From NCBI GenBank assembly GCA_001466705.2, contig LATX02000175.1, forward strand, positions 124,001-188,000: a stretch of DNA of 64,000 bases. The letters run 5' to 3'. The notes below the pieces were generated by a model, which was not told the DNA's origin, did no database searches, and saw only the letters and a program-made list of their open reading frames with translations. The number at the start of each line of letters is the position of its first letter. The stretch's first letter is position 1. The position numbers and the translations under genes are program-made. Shown piece after piece: positions 12,229 to 22,706 of this stretch. The stretch is from Moniliophthora roreri (Eukaryota > Basidiomycota > Agaricomycetes > Agaricales > Marasmiaceae).

Positions 12229-12709
12229 NATTTGAAGTTTCTGGGTTACGGTCAATGAGTACTCTAGTCGGTGAAGATGAACACTATGCTTACATAGTAC
12301 GTTTTTGCTTGATACGTAGAACAGAAAACGTGCCCAGCAAGTTTTCGAAAGGAAGAAGAGATAAGTATGTTCAAAGTGGTCCTCATGTCGACCCCTATTT
12401 ATGGACCAGCGATAACGCCGAACGGAAGGTGTGGCATTGTGGCCGAACATTGTCCTGCTTCCGGAGGAGAGGCCATATACATGTTTAGGTGGTCGGAGCG
12501 TTCCGGATTGTGCCAACAATGAGAAATGCGATGAGGCCCTGGCCACGCCTGATTCAGGCACACAGTTCATCCATCTTCAGAGGCAAACGTGATCGCACTT
12601 TCGCTGCCCTAAAACACCTGATGGAAGATGATCAGTTCGGTAAAAAAACCCTGTATAACGCACGCAAGAAAGGGCCCGTCTACTAAATACCAAGGATTAT
12701 CGGTGTCGT

Positions 12710-15090
12710 CAACATCCATCATTCTCCCTTCATCAACACTCCAAGAAACACCGAACCAACCCAACGGAGTCTCGGATCCGCCTTCCGCAGCATCCTTGTC
12801 GACATTGGAAAACAAATGTGGATGAATAGTCCATACTCTTCTCATAGGCTCGTCAACTCTTAACCCCAAGACATAGTTTGTCAACGCAGACGTAGGTCCG
12901 GAAGACCAGCCGTGTGCATGGGATGTGTACGCGGGATCATAGTTATAACCACGGTACGGGCGATAACTATCAAGGCCCAATCAACACGACGGTTATATAG
13001 ACAGGGGGACAGGGGGAACATTACATACCTCAACGAATTATTCACGGTACACCTTCCAAAAGCGTACTCTGTACCGAGATATTGGTATATAGCATGTACC
13101 CCCAGGTTCGATGTAAAAGATCCAGGGCTCTTGCATTTTGGCTTCGAAATGGGCTTGAAGCTACCCGCCGGTATGTCAGACTTGGCATAGGAGTATACAT
13201 TACCTCGAAGCTTCCTATGAAAGGACTAATGGTATCCGGTAACTCGGGTGCCTCGGGACCTATTTCGCCCGAGTTCTTCGTAAGACCTTCGCTTATCCGT
13301 TCTTTCCAACTTTCTTCAGCAGTGAGATTATATAGGACAGCGAACGAGTTGGCGTCTTGGGGTGCGAGGGTGGTACTCGAGCTGTCGCGGTACATACTAC
13401 CCCGGGAATGTCCTCTGTATGAGCATAGAAGATACCGAAGAGTGACAATCACGACGAACCGACATCTTCCACCCAAAACTCCCTATTGAACTTCCTTCAA
13501 CTTTGTAGCATTATTTGCGTACGCTTCAGATAAAGTAAGTGCATTCAGATCGTTCATTTCTTCTGCGAGGTACGACGTAAGCGACGAAGCTGTAGTCAGG
13601 ACCTGTTCACAAGTATACTATAAGTCGCCTGCGTCGGACAGAAGACATTATACGCACCTTATACAGAATAGCATTCCCCTCAGCATTGATACCACCGCCA
13701 CCTAATCTCGCCCAATCTCTCAATCCAGTAAGTTCATTAAATCTTTAGTTCGGTCGACCTTGCGTTCCAAAAAAGCGCACGGGTATAACCCGTCCAGGTG
13801 TCCTGCAAGAAGGGGGGATTGGCGGTGTCAAGGTAGTAGTTACCTGCGTGCACCAATCTCAGAATGATAAAGAGTGTATGAAGTAGAAAGACGTACAACT
13901 GCCAATTAGAGCCCAACCATAGTACATATTACTCCCTTTCTGGCTCAAAGGCGGACCAGATTTAGGTAATGCACCGTCCGACCCGATTGTGCTGAACATG
14001 GTCAGCAAGGCGTTCTTGACCGGCAGGAGATCATTGGTGGAGATGAAGGAGGTTGAAACCGCGACACCCATGTCACCAGGCCAAACTGCGCTATCTTTGG
14101 TTGCACATGAGCACAAGAAACCTGGACAAGGCAAAAGGAGATCCACCGTTCACGTTTGGCACTTAGAAGAATAGGAATCCCATGTTAATAAACATCCAAG
14201 GAGATGAACAACAGGACACGTGCCGTCGACGATAATAGGTCCAGCAACTCCTAGTATAGCGTCAATTGCCCGTGCTAATCAGTAATGATGAGCTCCTCAG
14301 GTCAGAAAAAGGTGGTAACACGGTACCCACATCCAGCGCTGACAAACGGGACTCTTCTGCCTGTATCCAGCGGCACCGTGTTCGTCTGAACCGTATAGGC
14401 TCCTGAGTACCACATTGCAAAACAAACTGACATCAGTATCAAAGAAAGGAGGAGGAACCCGATGGCGTACATTTCGTCAAAAAATCCTCATCGTCCCAAC
14501 CCCACTCAGTCGTCCGATCTTTCATCCAAAAGAATACGCCCTCATATCATCCACATGTGGAAGAAACGATATCTGGCATGATACGTTATTTATCCCAGCC
14601 GTTCCACCTGTTGATACGATTGTTGGGTACCGAAAGCCTCCTCTGAGCCAAGCAGCCGGTCGTATCCAAAATCCATGACGCAGCGGCAATGAAACTTTGA
14701 GAACGCCATCGTAGGATTGGTTCGCAGTGGGGTACGACGAGTCGTCTGACGTTACGGGGGAGATGAATAGTGGTGATTCGGTGAATGAGAGAGATATGGA
14801 GCTATCGGAAGAAGCGCTGGAGAACGTAAGGGAGATGAGGCCACCGACCTGTGGGTGTTGTAGTCAACGCATGCGTAATGATACGAGGAAAGGTAATCAC
14901 ACCTCGGCTCCAAAATCCAGCGCAACCCAACTTGCTTTGCTCAAAGTTGCTACATCACTTGTTGTATCCACGAGACAATCTGGATTCTTGACGGTACCTT
15001 CAACGTGCCGCACCGAAACTGGGTGCACAATCCTTGAGCTCGGTGCGAAATTGAATTTATCCCATGATCCAGTAGGAGCTCTGGCGAGTA
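12710..15090 (-). pseudogene. Decayed second GH78-like glycosidase
   Basis: It is collinear with the intact gene at 1709-4307 and similar over nearly all exons. Three defects are visible. First, an 86-bp deletion relative to the intact gene (4261-4346 there) removes the start codon and most of the signal peptide, leaving only YILARAPTGSWDKFNFAP. Second, there is a 1-bp deletion near 13731 (CCAGTAAGTTCATT against CCAGTGACGTTCATT), plus further small losses just beyond. Third, the C-terminal 45 or so codons are missing, because similarity ends near 12716. The flank upstream (15310-15415) is also duplicated, so the copy arose from a segmental duplication. Confidence 0.75.
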
Positions 15091-15432
15091 TGTATATAAG
15101 AGAAATGGTCCGTGATCAGTGAGCGGTCCGTGTGTCGAAGGAGTGATCTGGTCTGTCGTAATGGGTCACCAGGCGAGAAGGATAATGGTATTCTCGCGCT
15201 GATGTCCCGAGCTTTTTTATTCGGATTCCGCGCGAGCGACGGCTTTGGGATCTCTCTCGGAGAAGGTTGCACCAATCCAAGGTGTCCAAGTAGCGACAAC
15301 GACCGTAATGGTACGACTAGGTACGTAGAACTTGACCAGATCGAAGAGAAAAAATTTTTTGATGCAAGCTGTCGGAATCGGACCCGAGTTTACTGTGGCC
15401 GCTAGTCTCCTCGATCTCTCTCATTGTCATAG

Positions 15433-15459
15433 CATCAGCGAAATGGACACCTAAATATA
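15433..15459 (+). repeat. Left terminal inverted repeat, 27 bp
   Basis: Perfect reverse complement of 26684-26710. Similarity continues weakly inward (TGGATTATAATG against TGGAATAAAATG). Confidence 0.85.
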
Positions 15460-15660
15460 ATGGATTATAATGTATTTTAGTGATTTTAATCCATTATAAT
15501 ACAATAAAATAAAACGACGCTATTATAATCCATTAAAATCCATTAAAATAAAGCGACATTATTATAATCCATTATAATACGTTAAAATAAAGCAACACTA
15601 TTATAATCCATTAAAATGTAATAAAATGGGACGGCGCTATTATAATACATTATACTGCAA
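15460..15660. repeat. Left subterminal AT-rich array
   Basis: About four copies of a unit of roughly 38-40 bp built from AAATAAAGCGAC, a TATTATAATCCATT core and ATTAAAAT. The palindromic core ATTATAAT occurs about seven times. Arrays like this next to TIRs are often transposase-binding sites in DNA transposons; that role is inferred. Confidence 0.7.
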
Positions 15661-15786
15661 TCTAATGAGGCCAGGATATGATAATCGAATACAATTTAAG
15701 AAAGTCAATTAGCAGGTCAAGCAATTCGATAACGAAAAAGCATACAAAGTGACAAGATAGCAACAAGAATGTACGATAAACTACAT

Positions 15787-16640
15787 CTATCTCTCCACCC
15801 TCCCGTTCACCTCGTGAATCAAAGGCTTGATTACCGTCTCCCAAGCATCCGTGCTTGGGAGACGAAAGATTTCTTGATGTTTTTTCCCGCCTAAAACCTA
15901 TCAGTACGCGAATCGAAGGCGGAGAAGAAAAACTTACAGTCGGGGCACATTTCAATGACCCTTTCGTACCCACGAGCCATCAGTTCGAGATGAACTAGAC
16001 GCTCTAGGGTTCGAGTTAGCGCGTTGAAGATGGAAAATGCGAAAAAAACTCACCAACGCGATGGCTATGAGCCACTAGTATACCCTCGTGCCAGATATGT
16101 ACCTTGCTCGGGCACTGTCGATCCCATTCAATCATCCTCTCCTCCAGTGGCCGGCTTGTTCATCCAACTTTGAATAGATATTGGGGGTCTTCGTCGTCAA
16201 CGATACGAAAAGCGTAGATGTCGCCGCGTTTGTCGAACAAACTGAACGATTTGAAGAACGTAGCCTCGAGTTTGATGGAGGCAGTTACCATCTACAAGCC
16301 ATCAGTAAGAAAAATGCTCAGAAAAGAGAAAGGACTTACCCAGGACGTTGAAATAGCGAACATCTCGAAGATCCGTCAGATATCGAACGAGATCGAGTGC
16401 GGAGAGCGGGTGAGTCGTCGCGGTGTAAAGGAAAGGGCAGGCAAAGGGCGGGCGGCGCATTTTCAGGTACCACAAATGATACCAAACGAACCTACGCAGC
16501 CCCCAACGACGCATTCAACGCGTTCACAAAGCAAAGAAAATTCGGTCTAGGGGTTTTCTGGGGCGTAGATCACGAATTTGGTGTCATCGGGGTATGTCGT
16601 GTAGATCGATTTTGTGATCACGTATGTTCTGGCGTATAAC
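15787..16640 (-). pseudogene. T5orf172 (GIY-YIG-related) domain gene, nonsense-decayed
   Basis: Spliced reading gives a T5orf172-type DNA-binding/nuclease-like domain: GDIYAFRIV, YLFKVG, EWDRQCPSKVHIWHEG, ERLVHLELMARGYERV, CPDCGKKHQEIF, then WETVIKPLIHEVNG and a stop at 15787-15789. Introns at 15891-15937, 16004-16053 and 16292-16339 all have GT..AG borders and keep frame. The frame is broken by TGA at 16160-16162 (between VG and TSRPLEER, where Arg is expected), TGA at 16376-16378 and 16463-16465, and TAG at 16547-16549, with no frameshift. The three TGAs could each come from CGA. T5orf172 domains occur in phage and fungal mobile DNA. The N-terminal limit is uncertain. Confidence 0.65.
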
Positions 16641-17586
16641 TTTCATTTGCTTGATCGCTCTTGAGCGCTTGTGGGCACTTATGGGTGCTTAACGTCGGGA
16701 ATGACTAAAAAGTTATTTCGGATAATAAGCGCCCATATTATTGGCATTTATTATCTGATAACGACGAAAAAATCATTTGGGACCGCAGAGGTGAGCGTTT
16801 ATGGGTGCTTATTGTCGGGAATAGTCATCTCGATGGGAAAAACATAGTTTAGGGTCATTTCAGACCACACAAATGCTAGCCAGCATTTGAGTGAGTGTAT
16901 TATAAATTATGAAGTTGTAACTCACCGTTCAAGATTCAAATCCCTAATAGTTTAAGGTCGTTTCGGACCAATCACACCACACGCGAATATCAAGGCGAGT
17001 ATACACGATATTATTAAACATATACGATACNCTAGGTTGCAAAAAACGGTCGTCAGCATCGCGTCTGACAGCACAAAATTAAAGTGGATTTTTTTTTTTG
17101 GCCTTTGACCACTTCTTATTCTTATGAGTCGTAAAATTAGACATTATTGATTTTGATTAATTTGATACACTAATTCTACTGTACTTAGCATGAAGAATAC
17201 TTACCGTTATTATCGATTGTGGAGGTAGCGAGCAAGAAGAAAAAATTATTCAAAGTCCGACGCGAGGGTATGATAGCCTGAGTAATGTCGGACTGGTCAA
17301 CTCACGTGAGTTGACCACCTCAAGATTATTCAGACCAATACTGCTGCATGCGTGGGACTTATCATTTTTTTCGCTTTTTCCACAACCACCATCATCGACG
17401 CCTGCGTTGAGCTCCCTCCCTTGTTGTCGTCCCATGTAAGTTTTTCTTTCTAATCTAGAAGTCATACAATAAATTATAATACAATTTGAGTGTCAAAAAG
17501 ACCAAAAAAAATTGAATTTGAGAAATTTTTACTTGGATGAAAAAACCAGGGAAAATGCATGCTGAAAGATGGTTTTTGCAGGTACT
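16641..17586. other. Non-coding interval inside the element
   Basis: It contains a 23-bp direct repeat (16680-16702 and 16800-16822, both starting TATGGGTGCTTA and ending GTCGGGAAT with two or three changes). A 'TTTAAGGTCGTTTCGGACCA'-like motif occurs twice (about 16850 and 16950). The N at 17031 marks a contig join. Two adjoining copies of GTGAGTTGACC/GTCAACTCAC near 17297 form a short palindrome. The 5' leader of the Spt5-like gene, with a possible TTTTTGCAG leader-intron acceptor, is at the end. Confidence 0.5.
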
Positions 17587-20103
17587 ATGGAGTCGTCGTC
17601 GTCGTCTCAGCAAGCTGAAGCAGTTGCCCAGGCCGATGTCCGTCAATTTTTGGATCTGGAGGCTGCCGTCGATAGAGGGGGATACGATTCTGAGGATGAT
17701 GAAGGCGGTATGGAAATTTCAACATTCAGCTATCATTGTCAAGCTAATGTATGCTTGTTCTACAGCAGATGGGTTCATAAATGACGACGACGACGACGTA
17801 GGGAGGCCCGTCAACTATCAGGCTCTCAATAGAGCTCTGGACGCCGACGATCATGACTCGCTATTCTCAGACCAGGATTCGCTCTTTTCAGAGCCACAAG
17901 ATGAATCTGCTGGTGATGATTCCGTTGCTGTTGGAGGATCTGGGCTGGTTTTGGATCAGGGAAACACTGCCGTTGGAGGGGTAGCACTCGAGCTGGATGA
18001 GGACGATCCCAACGTCAAGAGGTATCGTTCGCAAGAAGTTTGGTCGATCAAGTGCAAGGTATGTCCATTCCTACTCGGTATCCTTTCACCATCTAATGTT
18101 ATCTAGCCTTACCGCGAACAGGACGTCATAAACTTCATTGTAGGCTACCAGAAGATACACCCCGAAGACAACATCTTTTCCCTCACTCGACCCGGATCTT
18201 GCGGTTCTGGTTATGTCTACATACAGACCCAGGATAGCCCTCGTGCAGCTAGCATACTTCGTGGTTGCATGTACACTCGTCGTACCCGAACTGGTGGCAT
18301 CAACGGCGTCCATATGACGGTTCTCTCTGATCCTCTCGATATCCTTCGTGCGCTTTCGATGGCATCTAGCATCGCTAAAACCATCACCGGCGGAGTGGAG
18401 AAACGCCAGCCAGACCCAAAGAANGTGGAAAAGTCCATGATCAAACCACTCGGACGATTGCCGAACTCTCGGGAAGGTCGCATACTTCTCAAGTGCAGCC
18501 ATCCGGCGGTCATCGGCAACTTTCCTCCTATCGAGGACTGGAGGTTTGACATCGGCGAAATGGTCATGGCACCCACAGGCCAACAAGGTGTAGTGATCTC
18601 TCACTTCCCTGGTGGTCCTGTTATCCAGTGTTATGAACCTGGACCCGATAATTGCGATCTGGCTTCTCTAGCCTCACTTACCACTCGAGTGGGTGAACAT
18701 TGTTTCGGGTGGAAGCTCATCAAGTCATGGCTACCGGGTGACTTTGTATGCCACATCTCTGGCGTTGAAGGCTTTGTCATTGTTCCCAACTGTTTCGAAA
18801 CCGACAATGTCCTCATTAAGCATCCTGACAACAACGTCAATCACGACTTCTCTGGTCACGCAAATTCTTTCAGGTTGACTCCTCGACATGAAAAAAGCCA
18901 AGGTTACGCATTCAGACGTGAGCCCGAAACTTTTCATCAAACACCGTGGATGGAGGCGGCAGTTCGGAGCCCTCGCGAGATCACAACTCGCCTAGATTGG
19001 CAGCAGTTTCGATCTGAATGGAACAAAAAGCTTGCCCTACGGCAACTCCCACAGCAGGTGTTCATCATGGACCACGTAGAAGCTTCAGCCAAGATCAAAA
19101 AGGCTCGAACAGGCACTATTCCTTGGAAGGATAGACATGTCCTTATATATGCCAAAGGACATCATAACAAGGGGGATGTTGCTTGGGTGTACGATGTCCA
19201 CATACGCCAGAAGACCAAGAGTGGATTGCAGATCACCATCAAGTCTGAGGTTATAGGCAGGCAGGGTCAACACCAAATGTATGACTATGAAGACCTCGTT
19301 GACGAGCAGTAAGTCTCTGCCTTCTCATTCTTTATCTGATACTGACTCGCTACTACAGCTGGGAACTACCTCTCCACCTGGTTGAACGACCGTTGAATCC
19401 CGCATTCCATCCTAAGCGCAATTACATCCACTCCATGACCTTCCATGTAAAGGTGGCCAAACTTCCTCCATCCGTTCGCAGTACGACACCCCCACTTCGC
19501 TCACATCGTCCTTCGTCTGCTCGATCTCGCTCTTCAACTCCGGATCCGGCGTGGACGGTATCGGCTGATGATTCTAATCGTCATCATCCGATGCCTTCAA
19601 CACCTACATGGCAGACTCGAAGTCTCCACCCGAGTCAACGCTGGCTATACGAGGCAGAGAACACCCATGATTTATGGTTCAAAGCCCAAATCAAAGGTGA
19701 AATTTTGGGCAAACACTTCAACAACAAGCCCGAGAACATTCGTCTCGGTATCTGCGACAGGGATAAGACTGCTGTTATCAAGCATTACAAGAAGCAGCAC
19801 CCGCTACCGGATAATGTTGAGGTGTCACCGGTGTACCCTGTCTCAAACACAGTGGATCCCATTTTCATCTTTAGAGGTGAATTCGCAAACCGGGTCGTCT
19901 ACCGGTCGTCAAGTGCAAACTATGACGGGGTCAGATATCTGCATGGGTTTGAGGCCGACATTAAGGGACGTACTATAGACTTTAATGTCAAATGCAAGTT
20001 CTTGCCTACGGATGCTTGTGCTCTGTATGTCGGTACAGAGATTAGAGATGCATTAGGACAGTACTATAAAGATCGCTCTAATAGTAACAATCGCCGCCGT
20101 TAA
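17587..20103 (+). CDS. Spt5-like NGN-KOW protein, copy A (internal part missing at N 18424)
   Basis: Exons 17587-17707, about 17769-18058 and 18107-18423 encode an acidic N-terminus (FINDDDDD; the start resembles the acidic head of Spt5) and an NGN domain (VWSIKCKPYREQDVINFIVG, then SGYVYIQTQD). At N 18424 about 534 nt present in copy C are missing, including the first KOW-like segment. The second part (18425-19308, intron, 19359-20103) has KOW-type segments (GQQGVVISHFPGGPVIQCYE; GDFVCHISGVEGFVIVPNCF) and a C-terminal domain of unknown fold. Spt5 is the RNA polymerase II elongation factor. This protein is shorter, repeated and lacks the repetitive CTR tail, so it is a paralogue and not the cell's main Spt5. 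The second half of copy A has no nonsense codon. Confidence 0.7.
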
Positions 20104-20547
20104 TGTACTTTTATCAATTTCTTGGGACTTTCTTGAGATGTAGCAATAGCACACATTGTATTTCTTGATACCCATGGACAATACATACCCACATTGCCTG
20201 GTAACCACCCCTTGTGGGTGTCTGGCCTCTGGGACCGGAAGTCTTTAGCGCTCAAGTCATCTAATATTTCCTTTCTGGTGAGTCGAACCTTTTTGGTGAA
20301 TTTAGATGGGATCCAATTTCCTTATCCAGATCTCTTATCGCTCAAGGCGCTTAATATTTTTTTTTTGGCAGGTCCAGACCTCTTTACACGCTATCACACG
20401 TTTCGCGACTTGGACGTGTTATTCGGTAGCCCATCGATTGTTGATTGCACGTGTTGCAGCTGTCGCAACTTGTGGGGCCCCAAGAAGCCATCCCGGTGTC
20501 ACACGTTACGCTTCTTTCTTTCTTCCTTACCACCATCATCTTCCCAA
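20104..20547. other. 3' flank of the Spt5-like gene and putative promoter of the next gene
   Basis: This block follows the stop codon in all three Spt5-like copies (also 22075-22516 and 24993-25433) and is almost unchanged among them. It holds a polypyrimidine tract with TTTTTTTTTGGCAG. In copy B it leads directly to an ATG in the context TTCCCAATGGG, so it probably contains the terminator of one gene and the promoter of the next. Confidence 0.5.
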
Positions 20548-20548
20548 N

Positions 20549-22074
20549 GGCCAACAAGGTGTAGTGATCTCTCACTTCCCTGGTGGTCCTGTTATCCAGT
20601 GTTATGAACCTGGACCCGATAATTGCGATCCGGCTTCTCTAGACTCACTTACCACTCGAGTGGGTGAACATTGTTTCGGGTGGAAGCTCATCAAGTCATG
20701 GCTACCGGGTGACTTTGTACGCCACGTCTCTGGCGTTGAAGGCTTTGTCATCGTTCCCAACTGTTTCGAAACCGACAATGTCCTCATTAAGCATCCTGAC
20801 AACAACGTCAATCACGACTTCTCTGGTCACGCAAATTCTTTCAGGTTGACTCCTCGACATGAAAAAAGCCAAGGTTACGCATTCAGACGCGAGCCCGAAA
20901 CTTTTCATCAAACACCGTGGATGGAGGCGGCAGTTCGGGGCCCTCGCGAGATCACAACTCGCCTAGATTGGCAGCAGTTTCGATCTGAATGGAACGAAAA
21001 GCTTGCCCTACGGCGACTCCCACAGCAGGTGTTCGTCATGGACCACGTAGAAGCTTCAGCCAAGATCAAAAAGGCTCGAACAGGCACTATTCCTTGGAAG
21101 GATAGACGTGTCCTTATATACGCCAAAGGACGTCATAACAAGGGGGATGTTGCTCGGGTGTATGATGTCCACATATGCCAGAAGACCAAGAGTGGATTGC
21201 AGATCACCGTCGAGTCTGAGGTTATAGGCAGGCAGGGTCAACGCCAAATGTATGACTATGAAGACCTCGTTGACGAGCAGTAAGTCTCTGCCTTCTCATT
21301 CTTTATCTGATACTGACTCGCTACTACAGCTGGGAACTACCTCTCCACCTGGTTGAATGACCGTTGAATCCCACATTCCATCCTAAGCGCAATTACATCC
21401 ACTCCATGACCTTCCATGTAAAGGTGGCCAAACTTCCTCCATCTGTTCGCAGTACGACACCCCCACTTCGCTCACATCGTCCTTCGTCTGCTCGATCTCG
21501 CTCTTCAACTCTGGATCCGGCGCGGACGGTATCGGCTGATGATTCTAATCGTCATCATCTGATGCCTTCAACACCTACATGGCAGACTCGAAGTCTCCAC
21601 CCGAGTCAACGCTGGCTATACGAGGCAGAGAACACCCATGATTTATGGTTCAAAGCCAAAATCAAAGGTGAAATTTTGGGCAAACACTTCAACAACAAGC
21701 CTGAGAACATTCGTCTCGTTATCTGCGACAGGGATAAGACTGCTGTTATCGAGCATTACAAGAAGCAGCACCCACTACCGGATAACGTTGAGGTGTCACC
21801 GGTGTACCCTGTCTCAAACACAGTGGATCCCATTTTCATCTTTAGAGGTGAATTCGCAAACCGGGTCGTCTACTGGTCGTCAAGTGCAAACTATGACAGG
21901 GTCAGATATCTGCATGGGTTTGAGGCCGACATTAAGGGACGTACCATAGACTTTAATGTCAAATGCAAGTTCTTGCCTACGGATGCTTGTGTTCTGTATG
22001 TCGGTACAGAGATTAGAGATGCATTAGGACAGTACTATAAAGATCGCTCTAATAGTAACAATCGCCGCCGTTAA
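20549..22074 (+). pseudogene. Spt5-like gene, copy B (5' truncated by N, one nonsense codon)
   Basis: It starts inside a KOW-like segment (GQQGVVISHF) right after the N at 20548 and runs to the same C-terminus as copy A. It differs from copy A by scattered substitutions, many of them C/T or G/A. TGA at 21358-21360 replaces the CGA (Arg) of copy A in 'LHLVERPLNP' shortly after the intron acceptor, which would remove the whole C-terminal domain. It may be an allele, another genomic copy or a true tandem duplicate. Confidence 0.7.
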
Positions 22075-22516
22075 TGTACTTTTATCAATTTCTTGGGACT
22101 TTCTTGAGATGTAGCAATAGCACACATTGTATTTCTTGATACCCATGGACAATACATACCCACATTGCCTGGTAACCACCCCTTGTGGGTGTCTGGCCTC
22201 TGGGACCGGAAGTCTTTAGCGCTCAAGTCATCTAATATTTCCTTTCTGGTGAGTCGAACCTTTTTGGTGGATTTAGATGGGATCCAATTTCCTTATCCAG
22301 ATCTCTTATCGCTCAAGGCGCTTAATATTTTTTTTTTGGCAGGTCCAGACCTCTTTACACGCTATCACACGTTTCGCGACTTGGACGTGTTATTCGGTAG
22401 CCCATCGATTGTTGATTGCACGTGTTGCAGCTGTCGCAACTTGTGGGGCCCCAAGAAGCCATCCCGGTGTCACACGTTACGCTTCTTTCTTTCTTCCTTA
22501 CCACCATCATCTTCCC

Positions 22517-22705
22517 AATGGGTCCCAACTCAGTATATAGGAGGGCCCAAGCTCCTAACTCTAATTCTACGACACTCAAATCTTCTCAGCATTCAAGGAT
22601 CGGCACGACTGCCCCTACGCGTCAAATCAACAAGTCAAACGTGAACGCGACAAATGGAACTGGGACGCGTCCAACATCTCGTGATGACGAGAGGCGACCT
22701 CCAAA
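22517..22705 (+). CDS. N-terminal fragment of a second gene of the element
   Basis: An ATG in good context follows the conserved intergenic block. It opens 63 codons of polar sequence (MGPNSVYRRAQAPNSNSTTL... TSRDDERRPP) that end at the N at 22706. The sequence after the N belongs to another Spt5-like copy, so the join is not a real exon order. The best reading is that this is the start of the gene whose end is at 25435-26059, with the middle missing from the assembly. Function unknown. Confidence 0.4.
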
Positions 22706-22706
22706 N

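Noticed and set aside
10465..12980. Two tandem glycosidase copies at 10465-12228 and 12609-14372
   Set aside because: They are the same sequence shown twice around an N; the offset is constant and no difference was seen.
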